In this document: piece by piece, positions 48,813 to 56,876 of the stretch | Position numbering within the stretch: the first letter of the stretch is position 1 | How the letters are laid out: each line of letters starts with the position of its first letter | Source: Acinetobacter kookii | Lineage (GTDB): Bacteria > Pseudomonadota > Gammaproteobacteria > Pseudomonadales > Moraxellaceae | Assembly (NCBI RefSeq): GCF_900096895.1 | Contig: NZ_FMYO01000003.1 | Coordinates: forward strand, 224,149 to 288,148 | Direction of reading: 5' to 3' | DNA: 64,000 nucleotides | Notes under the pieces: model-generated | What the model was told of the DNA's origin: nothing | Databases searched by the model: none | What the model saw: only the letters and a program-made list of their open reading frames with translations | Made by a program: the position numbers and the translations under genes

Positions 48813-49955
48813 ATGTTTCAGTTCATTCATCAACAAAAAGATTTAGAAGATATTCTGCACTTGATGGGGCAGACATCCATTTATGGATTGGATACCGAAT
48901 TCATCAAGGTGGATACTCTTTGGCCTAAACTCGGTGTATTTCAAATTAATGTTGCAGGTCAGGTTTTTTTACTCGATGGCACAAGTCTGGATTTGTCGGC
49001 ATTCTGGAAAAAATTGTTTCAGGCCCAGCAGAATATTTTCCATGCCTGCAGTGAAGATATTGATTTAATTTATCATTACTCACAGCAAAAAAGCCTAAGC
49101 AATGTTTTTGATACCCAGATTGGCATGTCTTTTTTAGGTCATGGGCTACAGGTAAGCTATCAAAATGCGTTAAAGCACATGCTGGATGTGGACATTGATA
49201 AAGACCAGACCCGATCTGACTGGTTGGCGCGTCCGTTAAGCTCTGAGCAACTCACCTATGCGGCGAATGACGTACTATATCTGATGAATCTATCGAATAA
49301 GATCCAGCAGGAATTAGGCGATAAGCACTTACTGGATTTTGCCCTGGAAGATTGCCGTCATCTGACCCATGAAATTGGTCAGGAAACACCTCTAGAGTTG
49401 CTTTATCACGATATTGGAAACTACCGGCATTCACGCCGTCAATTGATGCAGTTGCAACAACTGGCTGTGTGGCGCGAACAGATGGTCAAAGCCTTGAATT
49501 ATCCTCGCAGCTTTATTCTGAAAAATTCCACCCTGATTGATCTGGTGGAAAAAAATCCGCGTAATCATTTCCAGTTGTCTAGTATTAAAGATATTCGTCA
49601 AAATATTGTGCGTGAGTATGGTAAAACCATTCTGGACCTACTTAAGTTTTTGCCTGAACAGGCAGAATGGCCACTGCGTATGGCACGTCCAATTCGTCAC
49701 TCATCCAAAGAGATTGGTGAAAAAGTGGATCATTTCATTCAGTCTGTGGCGCAGGAAACTACCGTACCCAAAGAAGTGCTGATGCGTAAAAAATGGCTGA
49801 ATGCACTGTACCAGCATGTGGTTTTTCATAATGATGAGCAGGATTTGCCTGCTTATCTGCTTGGCTGGCGTTATGAGGTCCTGACCAAGCCACTGATTGA
49901 CGTTCTGCATGCAGATGAAAAGTATCTGTCTACGCAAATGAAAGTAACAGATTAA
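48813..49955 (+). CDS. rnd: Ribonuclease D
   Basis: 380 residues from ATG 48813 (MFQFIHQQKDL); the upstream extension to 48744 is AT-rich and unlikely. The DEDD exonuclease residues are visible: Asp and Glu in YGLDTEFIKVDTLWP, Asp in HACSEDIDLIYHY, and the final Asp with Tyr in LTYAANDVLYLM, the DEDDy type. An HRDC domain follows. It trims tRNA 3' ends. The start has a weak ribosome-binding site. Confidence 0.93.
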   Translation: MFQFIHQQKDLEDILHLMGQTSIYGLDTEFIKVDTLWPKLGVFQINVAGQVFLLDGTSLDLSAFWKKLFQAQQNIFHACSEDIDLIYHYSQQKSLSNVFDTQIGMSFLGHGLQVSYQNALKHMLDVDIDKDQTRSDWLARPLSSEQLTYAANDVLYLMNLSNKIQQELGDKHLLDFALEDCRHLTHEIGQETPLELLYHDIGNYRHSRRQLMQLQQLAVWREQMVKALNYPRSFILKNSTLIDLVEKNPRNHFQLSSIKDIRQNIVREYGKTILDLLKFLPEQAEWPLRMARPIRHSSKEIGEKVDHFIQSVAQETTVPKEVLMRKKWLNALYQHVVFHNDEQDLPAYLLGWRYEVLTKPLIDVLHADEKYLSTQMKVTD

Positions 49956-50000
49956 TTTTTAAACATTCTGTTGAAAGAATTAACATTTATACACAATCAC

Positions 50001-50042
50001 GACTGATGCGTTAATAATCATTAATGTCTCAGTCTTTTTTTT
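50001..50042 (+). terminator. Terminator of rnd
   Basis: GACTGA/TCAGTC outer stem enclosing TTAAT/ATTAA inner stem (50001-50034), followed by TTTTTTTT. Confidence 0.7.
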
Positions 50043-50066
50043 GCTGTATGCTTTGTCCTGAGTTTT

Positions 50067-50393
50067 ATGAGTACTGTTTCAACTATGCATTGTTCAATTT
50101 TTAAATCTAGCAAAAAAGATGAAATGTATCTTTACATCGCCCGTCCGGAAGCCACTGAAAATGAAGCAGAGGCAGTCAATCCGCTGGAAGTTTTACCGGA
50201 AGCGATGCGCGTCGCATTTGGACGTGCAACTTTTGTCATGGATTTGGAGTTAACCGAAAGCCGTAAACTGGCGCGTGTAAATGTATTGCATGTGATTGAC
50301 TCTATTGAAACGAAAGGTTTCTTTATTCAAGTTCCTCCAGAAGGATTAATCAATCCAAATGCTGTTGCACCTGAAGGGCTGCGCGGTGCTTAA
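50067..50393 (+). CDS. YcgL domain-containing protein
   Basis: 108 residues; ATG 50067 or ATG 50085 (the usual YcgL length and start would suit [17 protein letters not shown]). The domain opens with [19 protein letters not shown] (about 9-27) and later has [12 protein letters not shown], the YcgL signature. Function unknown. It is followed at 22 bp by a membrane-protein gene. Confidence 0.85.
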   Translation: MSTVSTMHCSIFKSSKKDEMYLYIARPEATENEAEAVNPLEVLPEAMRVAFGRATFVMDLELTESRKLARVNVLHVIDSIETKGFFIQVPPEGLINPNAVAPEGLRGA

Positions 50394-50415
50394 TGGTTAA
50401 TCGGGAGTTGTAACG

Positions 50416-50799
50416 ATGAATAGTTTTCTTTCACTACTGGATTCAATTCCTGAAGATAGCATTGCTGTCACGGTATATCTGGTAGGAAGTGTGATTATTC
50501 TCTGGGCTTGGTACCTGATTGCCAGACGTTTGCCTAAGCCGCTAGGTGGAATGACATGGCTCATCGGCTTTGCCATTCTACTGACGCCTACAGTTTCTGA
50601 AGGAAATAATGCTTCTATTGCCCCAGCTTTTTTTGGACTGCTATTTGGCATTTTAACCAAAGAAAAAGCCTTGATCTGGTCAAATGCCTCTCTGATTCTC
50701 TTTGTGGTCGGGCTGGGCTTGGTGATTGGAGCATTATGGTCAAAATATATGGCCAACAAGGCAAGATTTGCCGCAAACAAAAATAGTTCACCGCTTTAA
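50416..50799 (+). CDS. Conserved membrane protein
   Basis: 127 residues with four predicted hydrophobic segments (about 15-37, 46-60, 68-80, 88-112). Features include RRLPKPLGGMTWLIGFAILLTPT. No family is recognised by sight. It is located between ycgL and the MoxR/VWA pair, on the same strand and with short gaps (22 and 21 bp), so it may be part of that unit. RBS GGGAG precedes the ATG. Confidence 0.75.
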   Translation: MNSFLSLLDSIPEDSIAVTVYLVGSVIILWAWYLIARRLPKPLGGMTWLIGFAILLTPTVSEGNNASIAPAFFGLLFGILTKEKALIWSNASLILFVVGLGLVIGALWSKYMANKARFAANKNSSPL

Positions 50800-50820
50800 G
50801 TAAAACAATAAGGTTAGATC

Positions 50821-51672
50821 ATGTCTGTGGATACTCAACAATTTCTAGGTACAGATCAGTACATTGCGACTGATAGTTTGAAACTTGCTGTCAAGGCAGC
50901 ACGTAGCTTGCAAAAGCCGCTTTTAGTTAAAGGTGAGCCGGGAACGGGTAAAACGTTACTTGCCGAGCAAGTTGCGGAAAGCCTGGGACTTAAGCTGCTC
51001 ACCTGGCATATCAAGTCGACCACCAAAGCACAGCAAGGCTTGTATGAATACGATGCTGTATCGCGTTTGCGTGATAGCCAGCTAGGCGACGATCGTGTTT
51101 ATGATATTAAAAACTACATCAAACCTGGAAAATTGTGGGAAGCCTTCACCAGTGAACAACGCTGTGTATTGTTGATTGATGAAATTGACAAGGCAGACAT
51201 CGAGTTTCCGAATGACTTATTGCATGAACTCGACAAAATGTCGTTTTTTGTTTATGAAACCGGGGAAACCATCACGGCGACACAACGTCCAATCGTGATT
51301 ATTACTTCAAATAATGAAAAAGAATTGCCGGATGCGTTCTTGCGCCGCTGTTTCTTCCATTATATTGAATTCCCGGATGAAGCGACCATGCGCGAAATTA
51401 TTGATGTGCATTTTCCGCAAGTGTCTGCCGCTTTGGTCAACGAAGCCTTACAGGTGTTCTTCAAGCTTCGCCAGGTACCGGGCTTAAAGAAACCGCCATC
51501 AACCTCTGAACTGATTGACTGGCTCAGTCTGCTGATGGCTGATGACATGCCGGAAGATATTCTGCGCAATCATGACAAATCCAAAGCGATTCCACCCTTG
51601 TACGGTGCGCTGATTAAAAACGAGCAAGATGTACAGCTGCTTGAACGTTTAGCCTTTATGTCACGTCGCTAG
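50821..51672 (+). CDS. MoxR-family AAA+ ATPase
   Basis: 283 residues. Walker A GEPGTGKT (about 40-47), Walker B CVLLIDEIDKAD (about 115-126), sensor-1 ITSNNEKELPDAFLRRC (about 160-176) with its Arg pair, as in MoxR. MoxR ATPases act as chaperones with a VWA-domain partner, which is encoded 13 bp downstream. The target complex cannot be told from sequence. Confidence 0.94.
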   Translation: MSVDTQQFLGTDQYIATDSLKLAVKAARSLQKPLLVKGEPGTGKTLLAEQVAESLGLKLLTWHIKSTTKAQQGLYEYDAVSRLRDSQLGDDRVYDIKNYIKPGKLWEAFTSEQRCVLLIDEIDKADIEFPNDLLHELDKMSFFVYETGETITATQRPIVIITSNNEKELPDAFLRRCFFHYIEFPDEATMREIIDVHFPQVSAALVNEALQVFFKLRQVPGLKKPPSTSELIDWLSLLMADDMPEDILRNHDKSKAIPPLYGALIKNEQDVQLLERLAFMSRR

Positions 51673-51685
51673 GGGAGAAACACGC

Positions 51686-52873
51686 ATGTTTGTGCGATTG
51701 TTTTATACCTTACGCAAATACGGTGTGCCGGTATCCACGCGTGAACTGATTGATCTGAATGAAGCCGTGGCTTCAGGGCTGGTGTTTGCCAATCAGGAAG
51801 AGTTCTATGGACTCGCAAAAACGATTATGGTTAAAGATGAGCGTTTCTTTGACAAGTTTGACCGAGCCATGAAAGATTACTTTGATGGCATCTCCACTTT
51901 TGATCTGGATGATTTGCTTAATCAGGTGCATAAGTTACCAAAAGACTGGTTTGATCTGGAACTTCTGGAAAAGCATCTCACGCCTGAACAGCGGGAAGAA
52001 CTGAAAAAAGCCGGTTCACTGGAAGAGCTGATGAAGATGCTGGAAGAGCGTCTTCGTGAGCAGCACAAGAAGCATCAAGGCGGGAACAAGATGATCGGTA
52101 CCGGTGGCACATCGCCCTTTGGTGCCTATGGTGATCATCCTGAAGGTGTGCGGATTGGTGGGCCGGGACGTAAACGCTCCGCCGTTAAAGTCTGGGAACA
52201 GCGCAAATACCAAAACCTCGATGACGAACAGATTTTGGGTACCCGGCAAATGCAGATGGCACTCCGCCGTTTACGCAAGTTTGCCCGTCAGGGTGCAGCT
52301 GAAGAGCTGGATATTAACGGCACGATTCGTGAAACCGCCAAGCAGGGCATTCTGGATGTGCAGCTGGTGCCGGAGCGTCGCAACCGTATTAAAGTGTTGA
52401 TGCTGTTTGATGTCGGTGGATCGATGGATTCGTACATTGCGCAATGTGAAAAACTGTTCAGTGCAGCCAAGACCGAATTCAAAACCCTGGAATATTTTTA
52501 TTTCCATAATTGTCTTTATGATTATGTCTGGAAAGACAATATCCGCCGTTCCAGTACCCGCATGAATACCTGGGATCTATTCAATACCTATGGGCGCGAC
52601 TATCGGGTAATTGTGGTAGGAGATGCCAGTATGGCACCTTATGAGCTGAACTCGGTGGGCGGCTCGGTTGAATACATGAATGATGAATCCGGTATTGTCT
52701 GGTTGCAGCGCCTGCGCCAACATTTTGAAAAAACGGCCTGGCTGAATCCTGAAGAAGACCGTTATTGGCATTACACCCACACTATTGGTCAAATTAAGCA
52801 GATTTTTGAAGATCATATGTATCCCATGACCTTGAAAGGCGTGGAAGATATGACAAAATATTTGGCTCGATAA
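51686..52873 (+). CDS. VWA (CoxE-like) domain protein
   Basis: 395 residues. The MIDAS motif is DVGGSMDSY (about 237-245), DxGxS in form, with Thr and Asp further on. The N-terminal half is helical with a basic, Glu/Lys-rich segment (about 100-140), typical of CoxE-like proteins. It partners the MoxR ATPase directly upstream to act on a metal or protein target. RBS GGGGAG precedes the ATG. Confidence 0.92.
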   Translation: MFVRLFYTLRKYGVPVSTRELIDLNEAVASGLVFANQEEFYGLAKTIMVKDERFFDKFDRAMKDYFDGISTFDLDDLLNQVHKLPKDWFDLELLEKHLTPEQREELKKAGSLEELMKMLEERLREQHKKHQGGNKMIGTGGTSPFGAYGDHPEGVRIGGPGRKRSAVKVWEQRKYQNLDDEQILGTRQMQMALRRLRKFARQGAAEELDINGTIRETAKQGILDVQLVPERRNRIKVLMLFDVGGSMDSYIAQCEKLFSAAKTEFKTLEYFYFHNCLYDYVWKDNIRRSSTRMNTWDLFNTYGRDYRVIVVGDASMAPYELNSVGGSVEYMNDESGIVWLQRLRQHFEKTAWLNPEEDRYWHYTHTIGQIKQIFEDHMYPMTLKGVEDMTKYLAR

Positions 52874-52930
52874 ATTGCTTGATCACAGCATCATAAAGCA
52901 AAGTGCTTGTTTTAAATGAAGGAATTCAAT

Positions 52931-54139
52931 ATGACGCATCAAATTAATGGCATCCCATTACCGAATGAAGAAGGTTTCTTTGGCGCATATGGCGGTCAGT
53001 TTATTCCACCTCATTTAAAAGAGGCGATGGACGAAATTAATGTGGCGTATGAGCAAATTCGCCATACTGCTGAATTCCAGAATGAATTGGCAGATTTATT
53101 TGCCAATTATGTTGGTCGTCCAAGTCCACTGTTTCATGCCAAGCGTTTATCTGACCAATTGGGTGGAGCGCAAATTTACCTGAAACGAGAGGATTTAAAC
53201 CACACCGGTGCACATAAGATTAACCACTGTCTTGGTGAAGCTTTACTTGCCAAATATATGGGCAAAAAGAAAGTAATCGCGGAAACAGGCGCAGGGCAGC
53301 ATGGTGTGGCATTGGCAACAGCGTGTGCTCTAGTGGGTATTCCCTGTGAAATTCACATGGGACAAGTGGATATTGAAAAAGAACATCCGAATGTGGTCAA
53401 AATGAAAATTCTGGGTGCCAACCTGATTTCTGTCACACGCGGCACAGCGACCTTAAAAGATGCCGTGGACAGCGCATTTGAAGAATACTTGAAAGATCCG
53501 AAAAGCTTCATTTATGCCATTGGTTCAGTGGTTGGTCCACATCCTTTCCCGAAAATGGTTCGTGACTTTCAGGCGATTATTGGCGATGAAATCAAAGTTC
53601 AGACCAATGACCGTTTTGGTTCAAATCCGGATTACATCGTAGCTTGTGTCGGTGGTGGCTCAAATGCCATGGGCGCTTTCACAGCCTTCTTGAATGATGC
53701 TGATGTCAAGCTGGTCGGTGTGGAACCTGCGGGCCATGGTTTAGATACCACGATGCACTCGGCAACCTTGACTTTGGGTAAACCAAGCCAGCTTCACGGG
53801 ATGGCATGTTATGTCCTTGAAGATGAGCAAGGCGAGCCTTTACCGGTACACTCGATTGCTTCGGGTCTGGATTACCCGGGTGTAGGTCCACAGCATAGCT
53901 TGCTTAAAGACTTGGGCCGTGTGGAATATACCACGGCAACGGATCAGGAATGTCTGGATGCCTTTATGACACTTTCACGGGTAGAGGGGATTGTCCCTGC
54001 ACTGGAAAGTTCACATGCAGTTGCCTGGGCTTTACGTGAAGCACCCAAAATGGCGAAAGATGTGAAAATTGTCGTGAACGTTTCGGGGCGTGGCGATAAA
54101 GACTCGGATTATGTGGCAGAGAAATTAGGCTTGAACTAA
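52931..54139 (+). CDS. Tryptophan synthase beta-chain-like protein (stand-alone)
   Basis: 402 residues from ATG 52931, with AAGGAA 6 bp upstream; the ATG at 52916 is on top of that signal. PLP Lys in [15 protein letters not shown] (about 84-98). Other TrpB active-site boxes are intact: [39 protein letters not shown]. It differs from canonical TrpB at many sites (for example [19 protein letters not shown] at the start and the [12 protein letters not shown] segment), and no trpA or trpF is beside it. It may be a paralogue with altered partner needs. Confidence 0.88.
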   Translation: MTHQINGIPLPNEEGFFGAYGGQFIPPHLKEAMDEINVAYEQIRHTAEFQNELADLFANYVGRPSPLFHAKRLSDQLGGAQIYLKREDLNHTGAHKINHCLGEALLAKYMGKKKVIAETGAGQHGVALATACALVGIPCEIHMGQVDIEKEHPNVVKMKILGANLISVTRGTATLKDAVDSAFEEYLKDPKSFIYAIGSVVGPHPFPKMVRDFQAIIGDEIKVQTNDRFGSNPDYIVACVGGGSNAMGAFTAFLNDADVKLVGVEPAGHGLDTTMHSATLTLGKPSQLHGMACYVLEDEQGEPLPVHSIASGLDYPGVGPQHSLLKDLGRVEYTTATDQECLDAFMTLSRVEGIVPALESSHAVAWALREAPKMAKDVKIVVNVSGRGDKDSDYVAEKLGLN

Positions 54140-54209
54140 AGATATGTCCCTATTTTTTAAGATAAGGGTTAATTTCTGGCTGGAAAAATTAAAAAACCTC
54201 TCATATCGA

Positions 54210-54253
54210 GAAAATGCCAGTCAGTTAACAAACTGACTGGCATTTTCTTTTTT
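54210..54253 (+). terminator. Left-end hairpin of the MITE, acting as terminator for trpB-like gene
   Basis: Perfect 17-bp stem (54210-54226 / 54231-54247) with AACA loop, followed by TTTTTT. It reads as a strong plus-strand terminator. Confidence 0.85.
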
Positions 54254-54518
54254 AAATTTATGATTGTATTTAATATGTGGGAAAGTCATCCGCAACTGTT
54301 TGAGGCAGGACTACATTAAAAAATGATTGTTTCTGCGACAGATTTGCTAGTTGATAGTGGCTGACGAGTTTTGCGGATTACAAATGCCTTTGGTTACTTT
54401 GGGCGAAACCAAAGTAACAAATGAGCTACAAGAGTTTGATTTAAAACGGTAAGACTCCGCCATGAATCACTAAAAAATTAAGGAGTTTATTTCTAAACTC
54501 CTTAACTGATCCGCATTA
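54212..54518. mobile_element. IS4-like MITE (307 bp)
   Basis: Element flanked by a perfect 12-bp direct repeat CTCATATCGAGA (54200-54211 and 54519-54530). Ends are imperfect inverted repeats: AAATGCCAGTCAGTTAAC on the left, and TAATGCGGATCAGTTAAG for the right end reverse-complemented (13 of 18 match). Both resemble the IS4 terminus (TAATGCCGATCAGTTAAG, from memory), and IS4-group elements make 11-13-bp duplications. There is no transposase ORF, so it is non-autonomous. It contains an internal 10-bp inverted repeat (GTTACTTTGG/CCAAAGTAAC, 54393-54418). Confidence 0.75.
54472..54505 (-). terminator. Right-end hairpin of the MITE, acting as terminator for the CBS gene
   Basis: 11-bp stem TTAAGGAGTTT/AAACTCCTTAA (54478-54488 / 54495-54505), which on the minus strand is followed by a T-run (ATTTTTT). 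Confidence 0.8.
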
Positions 54519-54553
54519 CTCATATCGAGAGGTTTTTTTATGTATTTTCAGTC

Positions 54554-54985
54554 TTAACTGGCAATATATTGTTGTAATTGATCAATGAGTTTGCGTTGGT
54601 CATCCATCACGGCTTTAACCAAATCACCAATAGAGATCAAACCCACCAGTTTTTCATTTTCAACCACAGGAAGATGACGTAAATGGCGATCGGTCATTAA
54701 ATCCAAACAGTCTTCAACACTGGTAGATTTCGTCACGGTCAGTACTTTGGCAGTCATGATTTCGCTGACTGTGGTTTCTTTAGAGGTTCGCTCCATCAGC
54801 ATGACTTTACGAGTGTAATCACGTTCAGAAAATATACCCACAACTTTTTCATCTTGCGTGACCACGAGCGCACCAATGCCTTTATCCGCCATAAGTGTAA
54901 TTGCTTCAAGTACCGTTGATTCTGGACGAATCGTAAAAATCGTTTTCTCAATTTTGTCGTGAATGACTTGTGCAACGTTGGTCAT
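54554..54985 (-). CDS. Tandem CBS-domain protein
   Basis: 143 residues with two CBS domains (about 12-62 and 78-130): STVLEAITLMADKGIGALVVTQDEKVVGIFSERDYTRKVM and STSVEDCLDLMTDRHLRHLPVVENEKLVGLISIGDLVKAVM. Such pairs bind adenosyl ligands (AMP, ATP, SAM). Without an attached catalytic domain it is probably a small regulatory sensor. Its minus-strand terminator has been rebuilt by the MITE. Confidence 0.92.
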   Translation of the reverse strand: MTNVAQVIHDKIEKTIFTIRPESTVLEAITLMADKGIGALVVTQDEKVVGIFSERDYTRKVMLMERTSKETTVSEIMTAKVLTVTKSTSVEDCLDLMTDRHLRHLPVVENEKLVGLISIGDLVKAVMDDQRKLIDQLQQYIAS

Positions 54986-55117
54986 TTATTATCATCCTTC
55001 TTGTTCTTTATTTGACTTTAAACTTAGCGCGAAAAAAGAAAAATGCAAATACTTTTCAGGTCATTAATAAAAATTTACATTTTTCAATATTTCATTTTTA
55101 ACTCTGTGAACAACCCT

Positions 55118-55504
55118 TTAAGCGGGTTGTAAAGATTCGGCAAAAAAGAAATGCCGCATCTGTTGTGTGGTCAATTTAAATTTTTGACTAGATGAATTAC
55201 ACAGTGCGGGGGTTACACTTAAACGGGTTAATGTGGGCAGCAACGATTCCTGAAAATCTGCAGAGGTAATTTTACGCGGCGTATAATTTGGCCAATGACG
55301 TTCAGCATATTTTTGAGCCTGCATACCGTTTAACCAGAATGGGAAAATAAAATCTTCATGATCGGACATCATGGCCCAACCCTGCTGATGATATAAACCC
55401 CAAAGTACACCACAGTACATCATAGATTTTAAAATCGTGATCTTAAAAAATAAATCTTTAGGAATAGGCTGTAATGAATTAATTTGATTCATACCAGAAT
55501 ACAT
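55118..55504 (-). CDS. DUF2750 domain-containing protein
   Basis: 128 residues. Resembles DUF2750: a VLWGLYHQQGWAMMSDHEDFIFPFWLNGMQAQKYAERHWPNYTPRKI stretch (about 33-79) with conserved W/P/Y residues. Start could also be the ATG at 55492 (MNQINSL); no ribosome-binding site distinguishes them. It has a long extra C-terminal part. Function unknown. The gene is isolated. Confidence 0.72.
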   Translation of the reverse strand: MYSGMNQINSLQPIPKDLFFKITILKSMMYCGVLWGLYHQQGWAMMSDHEDFIFPFWLNGMQAQKYAERHWPNYTPRKITSADFQESLLPTLTRLSVTPALCNSSSQKFKLTTQQMRHFFFAESLQPA

Positions 55505-55604
55505 GTAGTGAATTCAGCAGTTATTGTAAGGAAGCAAGATGAAAGTTCAGTGTAAGCTTTGAGAAATAATGTAAATGAATATGTATTTAAAAAGAGAAGG
55601 CATT

Positions 55605-55632
55605 AAAAAACGCCACCTTGGTGACGTTTGAT
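55605..55632 (-). terminator. Terminator of the Sel1-like gene
   Basis: Stem AAACGxCACC/GGTGxCGTTT around 55608-55629 with T-run on the minus strand; it overlaps the gene's stop. Confidence 0.75.
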
Positions 55633-55865
55633 TAAGCTTGCATGGTGGCCAGCTTCTGCCAGTATTGGGCTTTGAGTGAGTCGCGTTCTACGCGGAAACC
55701 CTGATAGTAAAGTTCTGCTAAAAACAAGGCTGCTTTACCATGTCCGGCACGAGCGACTTCTTCCAGTTTTTGAACCGCATCTGCAAAATTCATTTGAGAC
55801 TGAATTGTATTCACTGCATCTGCATATGCATGTTCTAGGTCTTGATGAGAGATTTGTTGAATCAT
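55632..55865 (-). CDS. Small Sel1-like repeat protein
   Basis: 77 residues. One Sel1-like helix-turn-helix: GHGKAALFLAELYYQGFRVERDSLKAQYWQKLA (about 41-73), with the A-A-L-A-x-x-Y-x-G-x-G/V pattern. Such repeats mediate protein contacts; a single unit with an N-terminal helical part is unusual but not unique. AAGGAG is ideally placed ahead of the ATG. It has its own terminator. Confidence 0.8.
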   Translation of the reverse strand: MIQQISHQDLEHAYADAVNTIQSQMNFADAVQKLEEVARAGHGKAALFLAELYYQGFRVERDSLKAQYWQKLATMQA

Positions 55866-56086
55866 ATTAAACTCCTTATTGTAATTATGATTGCTAGATA
55901 GACTATTAAGTTTGTCTTGATACTAATTTAACTAGGCTTTGTTAAAGTAATATTACATCGAACCTAAATTGTCAAACAATATCTATGGGCTGTATTGTTA
56001 AAATCAAGGTTACATGATTAAACAATGTACAAAATGATTTTTGCTTAGTATGTTAATAGAGGAACTTGACATATAAGGAGAATAAC

Positions 56087-56446
56087 ATGACAAAAACATT
56101 AGATGGTTTTACGTTTGATTTGCCTCCCACTACAGACCAAATCATTGAACTTGCACATCAGCACCGTAAAAATTTAGACGAAGCTATTTTTCATCAAGAA
56201 ATTCACCTGGGTAATTATTGTTTAGCCCAGCGTAAGAGAGTTTATGATTTTACTCGCCAGCTGGATATACAGCAACGTGAGGATTTTTATAATGTCTATA
56301 ATGGTGAGTTGCTGCGCATAGCGGACGATGATGAGCTGCATCCCGTGCATGCTGAAAGAGGGGTGGGAGCTTTCGCAATTCTATTGGTATTGGGGATTAT
56401 CGCATTTGTGCTTTACTTTGCAGTAATCCGGAATGTCATTGTCTAA
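56087..56446 (+). CDS. Hypothetical protein with C-terminal membrane helix
   Basis: 119 residues from ATG 56087, with AAGGAG ahead of it; an upstream ATG at 56066 is not needed. A soluble N-terminal helical part (about 1-90, rich in His, Gln and Tyr) is followed by a C-terminal membrane helix (about 94-114). No family is recognised. It is a tail-anchored-like layout, predicted inner membrane. Followed by a long perfect hairpin. Confidence 0.78.
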   Translation: MTKTLDGFTFDLPPTTDQIIELAHQHRKNLDEAIFHQEIHLGNYCLAQRKRVYDFTRQLDIQQREDFYNVYNGELLRIADDDELHPVHAERGVGAFAILLVLGIIAFVLYFAVIRNVIV

Positions 56447-56457
56447 TCGCCGATTTT

Positions 56458-56502
56458 GATTTGCTCAATTTCTGTTACAAATACAGTGAAATTGAGCAAA
56501 TC
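56458..56502. repeat. 15-bp perfect inverted repeat
   Basis: GATTTGCTCAATTTC (56458-56472) and GAAATTGAGCAAATC (56488-56502) with a 15-nt spacer. No T-run follows, so it is not a standard terminator. Confidence 0.8.
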
Positions 56503-56555
56503 TGCTTGTGCTTCTTTATGCTGCATCCTACACTACCTTGAATTCGAGGTAGGTT

Positions 56556-56876
56556 ATGCATATTGCTTTACAAAAAATTGTTCACTTAAAATCTAAAATA
56601 AAGCTGGAAGATATTTATAACGGATTTGTCGTTACCATCATTGCTATTATCTTGATTCTTGCTTTCATTGCGCTGCACCGACCCATTACGGTCAAACAAT
56701 TTGAAAATGTCGTACAGCTTTCAGCTCAAGCCAATTACCCAGCGACTCAGGAAATGGCTCTGCTGCTGATGCAGCAACCTCAGATTCCTTATGCCCAATA
56801 TTTTAAATTGATGCAGGCGCATCATCTGGAGATGACACAGGCTCATCAATTGCCTCCTTTACAAGCGGAGCAATAA
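56556..56876 (+). CDS. Hypothetical protein with one membrane helix
   Basis: 106 residues. One membrane helix (about 26-44, VVTIIAIILILAFIALHRP), then a Gln/Met/His-rich tail. No family is recognised. Its 3' end overlaps the convergent M16 gene by 74 bp. RBS GAGGTAGG precedes the ATG. Possibly a real small membrane protein; codon pattern and ribosome-binding site support it moderately. Confidence 0.65.
   Translation: MHIALQKIVHLKSKIKLEDIYNGFVVTIIAIILILAFIALHRPITVKQFENVVQLSAQANYPATQEMALLLMQQPQIPYAQYFKLMQAHHLEMTQAHQLPPLQAEQ

Larger units (their letters stand above)
54191..54540. terminator. Disrupted bidirectional terminator between trpB-like and CBS genes
   Basis: Left half AAAAAACCTCTC-ATATC at 54191-54207 and right half GAGAGGTTTTTT at 54527-54538 together would make a perfect 12-bp stem with A-run and T-run. 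They are split by the inserted element at 54212-54518 and its 12-bp duplication. Confidence 0.75.
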
